Positions 1-9,876 of a stretch of 64,000 nt of DNA are shown piece after piece. The notes under the pieces are model-generated. The model had not been told where the DNA came from. It searched no databases and saw only the letters and a list, made by a program, of their open reading frames with translations. The DNA comes from Terana coerulea (taxonomy: Eukaryota; Basidiomycota; Agaricomycetes; Polyporales; Phanerochaetaceae). The position numbers were made by a program, and so were the translations under genes. The DNA lies in the NCBI GenBank assembly GCA_024811115.1, contig JAKOGH010001195.1, positions 372,001 through 436,000 on the forward strand. The letters run 5' to 3'. The first letter of the stretch is position 1, and each line of letters starts with the position of its first letter.

Positions 1-3000
1 TGTCGAGCAAGGTGAGCGGTTTGCTCGGATTGGACAATATGAATGCGGATTCGAAAGGCTGTCCCGGGACGAGGTGCCCATGGCAAGCAAAGTGAGCCCA
101 GTTCGCTGTTTCGAGGCTTTCGATCACGACGCTCGGTGTCGCTTGTTCTCCTCGAACTACCTTCAACGCCATCCGAGATTTGGTAGACTTGTCGAGATTC
201 TGGAGAACGGCGAGCTCTTCTTCCACACGGGCCAAGGACGCATCAGCCTGCCCAACAGCGAGGAGAACAGGTAAGTGCCCTTTGGGGATGCTACGAGTGT
301 TCGAACGGGCTTCGACCAAGGCGGAGATGGTCGGTGTGTATGAAGAGATGTATAGGTCTGGAAGATAGCGTTTGCCGTCGTGGTCGTATGCTGCATGCAG
401 TGGTAGACCGCACAGGACAGATGTCGGGCACCACCAGATGCGCGAACCGTGAGAGATACCGAGGGCTTCCAGCGCGCGCACAACTGGGCCCACAAGCGAG
501 CTCCACAAAGTAGCGAGGGCATACTTCAACGTTCTATGGTACGCCGATGGTGTGGTTCCGAGACGCCTCTCATCGCGCCCCTCCAAAAGTTTGCCCGATA
601 GAAGTATCATGTCGTCGTAAAAGTCATCGGATAAAGGGATGCAGACAGGAGCGCGGTGTTGAATTATGATCAATGCATCGCAGCGATGTTGGTTGTGAAT
701 GACGATAATGATCGGGCCCTCGGCTGCCGCGTGTCTTGAAGGGTTTCGAACTGGGGCAGCCTTAGAAAGTCGTCCAGTCCAGGTTTCGTCCGGACAGCCT
801 GGATAAGATCTTCCATCCTCGCAGACAGCTCTCGCTTGGCCTTGAGCATGGAGCCGAAGCGATCTTCTTCGACGTGCTGGGAGATATTAGTCGACGTAGA
901 CTGGACCGGGCTGGACCTGTTTCCGAACGGACTCGGCGAAGTCGTGAGAGCGTCCAGCTGCTGTGCGGTGTGAATGAACTCGGCATATAATTTCCCATCC
1001 TCCTCCTTCAGGCGATCAAGCGGGGGTCTGAGGCGTCGCAATTGAGACCAAAGGAGCGACCTCCCTTGCTCGAGAATTTGCACTGCAGCAGCCAGGTCTC
1101 CCTGCTCAATCGCATAGGATGCGCCATCTAGTGGGAGCGAGCTCGCCTCCCGAATGACTTGGTGCTGCCTCTCTAGAGTGGGGTGCGTAACGAGCGCGCG
1201 GCCCAACAGCTCCACGCATCTCTGGTACGCTCGGAGAGTGGAAGGGTGTCCTTCTTCCCGTCCAATCCTTGCCCAGGAAGAGGCAACGTCGAGCTGTGCA
1301 GTGATCGGACCCGAGTGGGCGATGTCGGTAGCGTAGGACTCGAGAAGTTCCATGCACTCTGTCACCAAGGCATTGCACGATGCAGCTGTACAATATTTTG
1401 ATATGGCGTGAAGTCGGGTCGTGAGATTTCTGAGGGAGACATGCCGGTTTCGGTGGCCGGGAGGATTCAGCGCAAGAGCTTCGCGCTCCAGAGAGATCAA
1501 GGCTGCCAGATCTTGCATCAGGCCGAGCCGCTCAAAACGAGTGCACAGTGAAAGTGCCAGGTTACCAATGGTGTGGTACCGGTCAGGGTGCCCTGGAGAA
1601 CGCAGCTGAAGGGCTGCGCAATGCAAGGCAATGGAGTCTTCAAGATCCTGCGGTTGTCCAACTTGCTGAAAGCGAGTCCTCAGCGAAACCGCCAGGTCGC
1701 CGAGGGCTATGTCTCGATGAGGGCTCCCGGAAGGAAGCAGTTGCAGAGTCTCACGCTGCAGTAAGACACAGGCCTCAAGATCCTGTATCTCGCTATTCCG
1801 CTGAAAACGGATTCGTAGCGCACTTGCTAGAGCGGACAGAGAGTAATACCGTTCTGAGTGCCTGGGAGGGCGTAAACCGAGGGCAGCTTGTTGTAGGAAA
1901 ATGCAGTCTTCGAGATCTTGTACCTGACCGATCTGCTTGAAACGACTCCCCAACGTAAGCGACAGGTTGCAGAGCGACTGGTGCCGATCAGGGTGTCCGA
2001 GAGGACATAGTTCAAGGGCCTCACGGTTTAATGTGATGCAGTCTTCGAGATCCTGTATCTGACCAACCACATAAAAGCGGATATCCAGTGCAGTTGCTAG
2101 ATTGCTGAGGGATTTGGGCCGATCTGGATGTCCTGGGATACACAGCTCGAGAGCCTGATAGTGCAAAAAGATGGCCTCCTCCAGATCCTGCATTTTACCA
2201 ACTCGACCAAAGCGGGTCTGCAAATCAAGGGCCAGACTGCTGAGCGAGCTCCGTTGGTCTAAGCGTCCAGGCGAATGCAGCTCCAGGGCATCGCGCTCGA
2301 GTGAGATAGATTCCTCCAGATCTTTCATCTGGCCGATCTGACCGAAACGGGCCCGAAGAAGACTTGCCAAGCAGCCGAGGTCAATATGCCGGAAGGGGTG
2401 CCCGGAAGGATGTAACGCAACGGCCTTCCGCTGTAGAGTGATGGCCTCATCGAGATCCTGCATCCGGCCAATCTGGTCGAAGCGAGCCCTGAGCATGCAC
2501 ACTAGGTTGTTGAGGGAGAAGTCTCGGAGAGGGTACAGGGGTGGATGTAACTCCAACGCCTGGCGCTGGAGTGAGATAGCGTCCTCCAGATCTTCCATCT
2601 GGTTGATCTGCTGAAAGCAGAGCCATAGCGCAGACGCTAGATTATTGAGGGACTTATGCCGGTCGGGGTGCCCAGGAGGATGCAAATCCAGATCCTCGCG
2701 GTGCAATGAAATGATGGAGACTATGAGATCTTGCTTCCGACAAGCAGGATGGCTATCGAAGCGGCTCTGAAGAGCAATTCCTAGTCTGATGACGAGGTGC
2801 CAATCAGGGTGTCCGGCAGCACATAGTTTAAGTGTTTCGCGGAGTAGAGGTACTACGTCTTCGAGATCCTGCACGTCTCCAATCCGGTCGTATCGTGTGA
2901 TAAGCATATTTGATAAATGACTGAGAGACCAGTGCCTGTCGGGATGACCGGGAGGGCTCAACGCAAGGTGTTCGCGCCAGATTGAAATAGCGTCCTCAAG

Positions 3001-3489
3001 ATCGTGCATCTGATTGGCTTGACCAAAGCGGGTCTTCAGCGCAATCGCGAGATCGCTGAGGAAGGTGCGCCGGTCAGGATGTTCGTCATAAAACCACTCA
3101 AGAGCCCGTCGGTAGAATGTGATAGAGTTGTCCAAGTCATCGCTGCTGCTACGCTGCTTGAATCGGCGGCTGTAGGCGCTCGCATAAGAGTGAATTATCC
3201 ATGCTCTGGCGGGATCATCGGTTGTAGGGGTAGCGAAGAGGTAGTCGTGGTGACGAAGAATGTCCTCATCCAAGTCTGGGATGACGACTGCCTCTAAAGA
3301 TCCGTCGAGCAGTGTGCGTGCAAGATTGAATTGGAAGGATGGATGCTCTTCATCGTGAGGCAAGCGGGATAACAATGCATGTCGTAGTTCTTCCAGCAGG
3401 ATGCCACTGTTTTTTGATTCGCCAGCAAAAGCATGAGGAGCTATTCCTAGTTTTAGCGCTGCACCCAATAACTGGACCGTAGGAGCCAA
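1..3489 (-). CDS. TPR-CHAT protein (partial, C-terminus beyond window edge)
   Basis: Large open frame from 3489 down to 670, carrying about thirteen repeats of ~42 residues with the signature HPDR-x-SL-x-x-LA-x-AL-x-x-RF followed by QDLEDAI-x-L-x-x-x-AL-x-L (kinesin-light-chain-like TPRs). A helical linker (EQGRSLLWSQLRRLRPPL) follows. Near 730 the frame breaks. One frame over it resumes without a stop to position 1 with a typical CHAT domain: AAEGPIIIVIHNQHR, IWWCPTSVLCGLPLHAAY, and W-A-H-F-A-C-H-G (about 78-95), which holds the catalytic His. The catalytic Cys would lie beyond base 1. CHAT domains are caspase-like clan CD peptidases. TPR-CHAT proteins are numerous in Agaricomycetes and are thought to act in signalling or cell death, but a substrate cannot be named here. 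The start is unresolved: the open frame begins at a TTG, and an in-frame ATG at 3579 is separated from it by a TAG near 3513. Confidence 0.85.
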
Positions 3490-4183
3490 TCCTTTCGACG
3501 CACTGGTGCGCTATGTTCGCAAAGGTCTTTCGCTCCCGACTAACTTCAGAAGTGACGTGGACCAATCGCTGCTTTCCATCGTACTAGTCAGTTCGCAAAT
3601 CTTTACAGTATTTTGCGAACATACGTCGACGTATTGACAGCGGACCTATCCAGAGCATACGTAGGAGTAACTTTCCTCCTTGCGAGAACCTCGCAGTAGC
3701 AGACGGTGAGGGGCAGCTGCGTTTCCGACGATGGGAAGCTTGGACGTCAATAACGATGTGAGGCGCAGCTCCGAAGTTGACTCACGCACAGCATTGAACT
3801 CTACGACATGGCCACGGTTCTCACGAGCCCGAGGGTTCGAGCATAGCCTGGTTGCATATTTTATCCGCGTTTTGTCAGCATTTTGTCATTTTTTGGACTC
3901 GGGGGAGAGGGGTATGAAGGATACGGAGGAAAGACAAATAAAAACAGGAGCATCCAGATTTGGCAGGCAGGGACTTCGGATCCAAACACGACCAAGCAAA
4001 GCCGTAACCAACCATCCGCTTTGTCGAGCTCCAAGCCTCTGTTTCCACATGACAGTCGCAAATAATATCCACATTTCATGAACAATAAAATTTTGATATA
4101 TCCCATGTATATGCCTCCCCTTTAAATCCTTTCCAGTCTACAAGTCCTTCGCGTATGCCATACACACATGTTCTCTTCCACAC
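3490..4183. other. Intergenic, between TPR-CHAT 5' end and PUT1 3' end
   Basis: No credible coding region. It should hold the TPR-CHAT promoter and first codons (ATG at 3579, out of register with the long frame because of an in-frame TAG) and the PUT1 3' UTR. The only longer open frames (about 3731-4106) overlap on both strands and resemble no family. Confidence 0.5.
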
Positions 4184-6197
4184 TTACCCGAAAAGCTTCT
4201 GCTTGATCCCTGCCCATGCCCTGTTTCGTTCCTCAGCCGCCGCACCATCTCCAAGCACGCTCTTATTCTCAATCGCCCGGCGACCGAGGTACGGCATCAC
4301 CTCCGCAAGCGAGCCGTACGGCACGTACTTGATCACGAACGGCGTCGACGTGCGCGTGCGCCCAACGATATAATCTGTCAAATTGTCATGCATACCTACA
4401 ATAAAAGCATCCATCAGCCTGGCTCTTTCCCCGCGTAGAACGATACTCACCGTACAGCTGCGCCATCGTGAGCCGCTCGGTGACTTCGCTGCCGATCTTA
4501 ATGATAGGCTCTCCATCAGCGGTTGCGCCCTCGGTCTGGGCGAGGCCCTTCTCAACCAGCTTGTTGAGGATCAATCGGCAGCTCGCCCAGTTGTGCGTCC
4601 CGAAAAGCACGCCCACCGTCGGGATCTTCGCTACCGGCGCACCTACTTTGCCGAAACCGAACCATGGACGAGCAGGGAGATGACCGCGCGGTCGACGTCT
4701 TCAACAATGGCGTCGAGAAGTATATTAGCGCATGCGGTGTAGCATGCGTCGGTCCCGACTTTGGTAAGCCACACAGGAGGTTCGTTGTCTGGTGAGATTG
4801 AGAGTGTGCTCGACCCTGACTTCTTAGACGTTTTAGGTGAATGGGCGGCATGGAAAGCGGCAAGTTCATGTGGATGGTATGCTCCGCGGACGAGCTTGAC
4901 TCCGAGTGCAAAACCATTTGTATAGGCTACGCGAAGACTATGCCTGAGGTGGGCTTCATTTCTATGGATTATGCATTTGAGCGAAGAACACAAACAGAGT
5001 GCTGAACACCTACCGACGAAGATAAGCCTGGTAAGTGTTGTAGACAAGAGGTTGTACAGTGGGTATTGCAGACGAGGGTGCTGGGCGATTGTACTTGGCC
5101 ATGAGCGCGAGAGCGTAGACGTCAACTGCAGGCTATACATGGTTGGCCGTGTAATTCAGCGAGTACAGTTGAACATAGATACCTGGTACCAGCTGTATTC
5201 CGCATCGACGATGATACGTACGCCGCGTTTCTGTGCGTGGTCGGCTATGGCGCAAAGGTCAGCATACAAATCCTTCAAGTCGGCGACATCTTGCTCCGTG
5301 AGGTACTCGCTGTTCGCTGCTGACTGAGAAGACAAGAGCGCAAGATCCGGGAGGTCTGGACTGCCAGGAAAGGCGACGTAGCTCGACGAGGGTGAAGTGC
5401 GGTAAGCAAGATATTTGGAGAAGTTGATCAGGGATTCGGCACTAGGAAGCAGAGCCGTCTGCATTGCCAGTTAGCTGTATGCGCACCTATCCGAGGAATA
5501 ACAACGTACCAGCTTGAGTGCAACCCACGTCCTTCTCCCCTTGTTACTTAGCGGTGGTAGATGCGCATCCTCGAAGTCTGCGGCGATATCAATGCTATGG
5601 ATCATCTCCTGGACCGTTTGCTTGTGTGCCGGTTGGACATGTTTGCCCTTGCCTTTCCCCGCCGCTTCATTCTCGTCTACTTCTACGCTATATGCGAACA
5701 GGCATCCCTTATTCTCGGCTCGGAACTGTTCGAGCAATGGCAAGGTCTCTTCCGCTCTCTCGGCGCCGACGAACTACGAGGCCCCGTCATGAAACGTGCA
5801 GCAATGATAGTAGCAGGATACTCACCTGATCGAAGAATGTAACTCGGACCACGGCCGTGGTGATCTCTCTGACAAGCGGTATGGCTAGCAGCGTGGAGAG
5901 GATGGTCGGCGACCAGTCGATCAGAATTGGGATCGAACACATCGAGTAGACGATGTACGCCCGCGCCAGGCTGGACAGGGATGCCGTAGTAGTCTGTGCA
6001 TCCTTGCGTTCCTCCACGTCTGCATACAGAGACGGCTGCCCACTCGCCCATACGTACGACCCCAGCCCAACACCCGCGACAACGCCCCACACAGGAAGAC
6101 GAGACTTAAACGAGCGAGGTGTCGTCGTCGATAGCGACCGCGAAAGTGGCCTGCGTGAAAGCCGTGGAAAGCTGCCCGCCAGGAGACGAAGGCTCAT
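4184..6197 (-). CDS. PUT1: Proline dehydrogenase, mitochondrial
   Basis: Oxidises proline to pyrroline-5-carboxylate with FAD at the mitochondrial inner membrane, the first step of proline catabolism. Six exons: complement(4184-4395, 4451-4961, 5014-5132, 5183-5458, 5510-5773, 5826-6197), about 584 aa. The N-terminus is rich in Arg and Ser and lacks acids (MSLRLLAGSFPRLSRRPLSR), fitting a mitochondrial presequence. The ATG at 6197 was chosen because the longer open frame starts at TTG. Family blocks read in order: RIIVDAEYSWYQPAVDVYAL, GVKLVRGAYHPHE, VGVLFGTHNWASC and the C-terminal VGRTRTSTPFVIKYVPYGSL. One frame break near 4667, where a G run appears one base short (GS then FGKVGAPVAK), is probably an assembly error. 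The gene is divergent from the amidohydrolase gene, sharing about 400 bp. Confidence 0.92.
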
Positions 6198-6598
6198 GGC
6201 GAGGAGAGAGTAGGAGGTCAAGCTGGTCAAGGTGCAGATAGCAGTGCGACCTGAAAGGGTGATAAGCTGGTGCCGACATATGGATCCGTGCCGATAGGCC
6301 CATGGCCGTTGGTCTAAGCGGTATCGCCGACTCGACGGGGGCGGCGTCCAACGTTAACATCGAGCATGGAGGGTGCAGAATAGCCATCCTCGTAAATTCT
6401 GGGCTTCGGGAGCGCCAGTATCAGGCATCATGCATCAACCTGGCATAGCCTGGCAACAACGCAGTTTATGGCGCAATATCAGCAGGTGCGCGTGGCCGCG
6501 AAATACGCAGTAAGTACTGTGGAGGAATAAAAAGTGGGGTGGTAGGGTGGGTCGAGGTGAAGGTCGTCGACCAGTCCGCCAAGTCCACACTGCCGACG
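6198..6598. promoter_or_regulatory. Shared divergent promoter region PUT1 / amidohydrolase
   Basis: A 401 bp gap between two divergent start codons that must carry both promoters. No specific factor site is claimed. The head-to-head arrangement would allow joint control. Confidence 0.45.
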
Positions 6599-8313
6599 AT
6601 GTACACACCGATGAGCGACCTGAAGATTCTCGCGGGCAAGCTCTTCGATTCGGCGACAGGCGATGTCTTGGGGAACAAGCTGATAACAGTCTCACCCGAG
6701 TCAGGTCTCATCGTTGGTGTAGAAGAATTTGAGGATTCGCAGGCATGGTTGTTGAGAAGAGGAATTGATGTCGACGACTCCTCGACCATCGACCTGCGCA
6801 AGCACACTGTTCTGCCTGGCCTCGTTGATGCCCATGTCCACCGTAAGTAGTATATCATTAAATGCATGGATTGCTGAGGTCCAAGTAATATTCTGTAGTA
6901 TTTTTGCACGACTGGGCCGAGGCGAGCTGGACAGACCAACTCACACGCGAGAGTCTGGCTGAACGGACCATTCGAGCTACAGCCCATGCGCGTAGCACCC
7001 TGATGGCCGGTTATACGACTGTCCGGTAAGTGAAGAGTGACACGATGGGCACAAAATAAATGCCACCAGGCTGATATTTTGGTTAGGGATCTTGGCACAG
7101 AGGGGGCTCAAGACGCCGACTTAGCTCTCCGCAAGTGCCTATCGGGACCAAACCCAATCGTTGCAGGACCAAGGTACTTTACAGCCAATCGTGCGATTGT
7201 CGTGACAGGTAGTTACGGTATGTACGCGACTGCTTCTTGCTTTCTCCACGTCTTGACTGCGCGACAGGGCCAAAGAACATCCTGTATCCCAATCGCGATG
7301 GTGTAGAAGGAGTAATGGGTGCTGAGGTCGCGGACGGTGAAGTCGAATGCAAGAAGGCCGTGCGACGCCAAATCGGTGCTGGCGCAGATCTTATCAAGGT
7401 GTGTAGCCGTATGCGCACTCCGTGCCCGTGGGCAACTCGAATCTGACAATTAAAGTAGATTTATGGAGGTAACCGGTGATGTCAGCCTTCACAGTTCTGA
7501 GCATTCACGTATGCTGTAGACTATCGCATGAGGGCAAATCTCGTCGATGTCTCGCCTCTTGCAGCGAACGTATCTTTCACGACCTTCAGCACGTCCGAAC
7601 GTCAGGTCATGATACAGGAGGCACACCGTATGGGCGTGAAAATTACTGCACACGCCCAGGTTCCCAGCACGCTGAAGGATCTGCTTGCAGATTCGCCGGA
7701 GCGCGTTGACTCCATTGAACACGGCAATGGCCTGTTGTCGCTGTTGCAAGACGGCCAGTTTAACGGCCACGTCTCTGGTAACACTACTGCTGCTGCCAGC
7801 CCCTCGAAGCCTGTCTTTTGGGTGCCCACGCTCGCGACGTACTGGGCCACCGGTCAGGAATCCGGAGCCTGGGACCTCGCCGCGCAAAGTTTCCAGACGT
7901 ACTTGCAGAAGCGGCCCAAGGACCTGCGGGTGGCGTGTGGTGGAGACACTTCTGTCTTCGCCCACGGAGACAACTCGCTGGAGATGAAGGTTATGGTTCG
8001 CCTTGGCGCGGACTGGCGGGAGGTCCTCCAGTGGAGCACGCTAGGCGCGTGGGAGTGTGTCAGAAGCCAGCGTTGGGAGGGCAAAGAAGGCGAAGAGAGG
8101 CTGAGGCGGGTTGGAGAGCTGAGGGAGCAGGCGAGTATCGTGGGCGACAACGAGGTGCCATTTGGGTGCATTCGAAGGGGCTTTGCGGCGGACATAGTTG
8201 CCACAACGGGCGACCTCGCGAACGACTTCGAGAATGCCATTGACAAGAAGGGCATAACATTTGTTATGAAAGGTGGAAAGGTGTATAAAACAGAGGGAAG
8301 GCAGGTCAGCTGA
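6599..8313 (+). CDS. Amidohydrolase-superfamily metal hydrolase (imidazolonepropionase/prolidase-like)
   Basis: Six exons: 6599-6842, 6899-7025, 7087-7217, 7268-7398, 7459-7468, 7520-8313; frame closes at 478 aa. Start ATG at 6599 (alternative in-frame ATG at 6611). The beta-sandwich start (LKILAGKLFDSATGDVL) leads into the metal-binding HxH motif of the TIM barrel (GLVDAHVH). Later come the barrel histidines in KITAHAQ and SIEHGNGL and a downstream Asp (GGDTSVFAHGD). This is the amidohydrolase subgroup that includes imidazolonepropionase-like and Xaa-Pro dipeptidase-like enzymes; the substrate cannot be read from sequence. No signal peptide is obvious, so it is probably cytosolic. The fifth exon is only 10 nt (IYG plus one base), but it is needed to keep frame. 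Divergent from proline dehydrogenase. Confidence 0.85.
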
Positions 8314-9876
8314 AGGCATCGCAGAGAGAATACACGTACCAACCATACTCATTGACGAATACTTGATCTTGTTACGCACACGACCAGCAAGCACTCGGAA
8401 TGGACAGAAATGAATGAATATATATATGCTTTCATCTTCCGCTTCAACTGGAGTTGTAAAACGTACTTCGAAAACTGGGAGGACGGACAAGCTTGGGTCT
8501 TGGACGAAAGTTCAACGAAAGTTTGAAGTAAACAGCAAACGCCCGACGTACTAGGCGTGGGAGTTGTGAGCGGCAATCCCCGCAGGAAAATCGCACTTTT
8601 TCCGAATTTCTGCTCTTGTCTCCTTTTTTCAACGTCGCTATATTCCATACTTGCCTTGCTTCACCATCGTGTGGTGTGCTCACTATTCATACACTCTCCA
8701 GCTGGTGCTTGTACGCATAGCGAGCCGAAGCACTCATTTTCCGGGCCCCTCAAGTCGCACCTAGTCGTTGGACGGGCTCCAATCCCCATGTACCAAGTCA
8801 AGGCACTGCACACATTTCCTACGTGCTGGTGTCTGTTACGGTCATGGAAGATCAATGCTTCTCGACCTTGCTGCCACCCGATATCGTTATGATGTTGGGT
8901 GGACCACAGCGTGTCAAGCTAGCGAAGTCTCTATAGAGTTGAGTGCGGTCTATGTCACTACCGACGTTTTCCTCTGGCTGTGCTCGTAGTTTTGGGACGA
9001 ACACTTTTTTAGTATCTGTGATTAGCTATACAGTGGATCCATTTCGCAATGAAGACCAAGATTGTTATCTCCGCATCACCGTATTACGCACGCACAACGA
9101 CTGCCAGGATATGCGCCGTCTCGCTGCACTCTGCGTTCTCGCCAACCATCCGTCATCCGACAGCGTATCACTTCACAAACCTAGCGTGCGCGTACAACCT
9201 GTGCGAGCACGCTGGTTGTCTGCGAGAGGAAGATGGCCATTTGGTCACAGGACAATTGAAGATGCACTGGTGTAGAGCTATGGCACATATTGGACAGACG
9301 GTGCGGACATCTGACATTGCTTTCATGTCCTTCGCAGCACGCACGCATGAGATAAGGGATGAAGGTAGTCCAAAACTACTGTAGTAGACCAACTGATACA
9401 TGTAAGTGAAGCGTAGCTACAGGGGAGTGTACGAACCACCGGCTCTGCTCTGCCTGCTAATCCGCAGGAAGAGCGTGACGCGAGTCAAGCACTAAGATAT
9501 CCGAGTTCCTCTCCGCCCTGTAATGGCACAGACCCGCCGTAAGTCGAGTAATCGAGAGGCGAAGGTCTGCAATTTGACGAAAGGTGCGTTGAGGAATGGG
9601 ACCGAGGCCGAAGGATTTTTATACAGGCTGGAACTCCTCACGTGCCAGAACAGTGAATGCGGAAGTTTGGTCTCACGCACTCGACCGTAGAGTCAAGTAC
9701 GGTGGTCACAAAGTGCGATGGAACGCGGCTGATATTCAGCGGATGATAATACGACATTGGATAATCTACATGTATGCAATGGGCAAAGCTAAACAGAAAA
9801 TGTGTGCCGCTGGATGATAACGAGAGCGAAGAGGCAAGAAGGGGACAATGCTACCAGCGACCGTAGTGCGTATCGA
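8314..9876. other. Intergenic, tail-to-tail, 1.56 kb
   Basis: Lies between the stops of the amidohydrolase and RPB1. Open frames up to 111 codons occur on both strands but have no family signature, no conserved composition and no convincing splice structure. I see nothing I can support here beyond two 3' UTRs. Confidence 0.5.

Noticed and set aside
3820..3850. GGGTTCGAGC resembling a tRNA B box
   Set aside because: No A box at the right distance and no cloverleaf could be drawn around it.
5787..6230. Longer PUT1 N-terminus starting at 6230
   Set aside because: The codon there is TTG, not ATG; the ATG at 6197 gives a normal presequence.
6539..6598. Longer N-terminus of the amidohydrolase starting at 6539
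   Set aside because: That codon is GTG; the first in-frame ATG is 6599.
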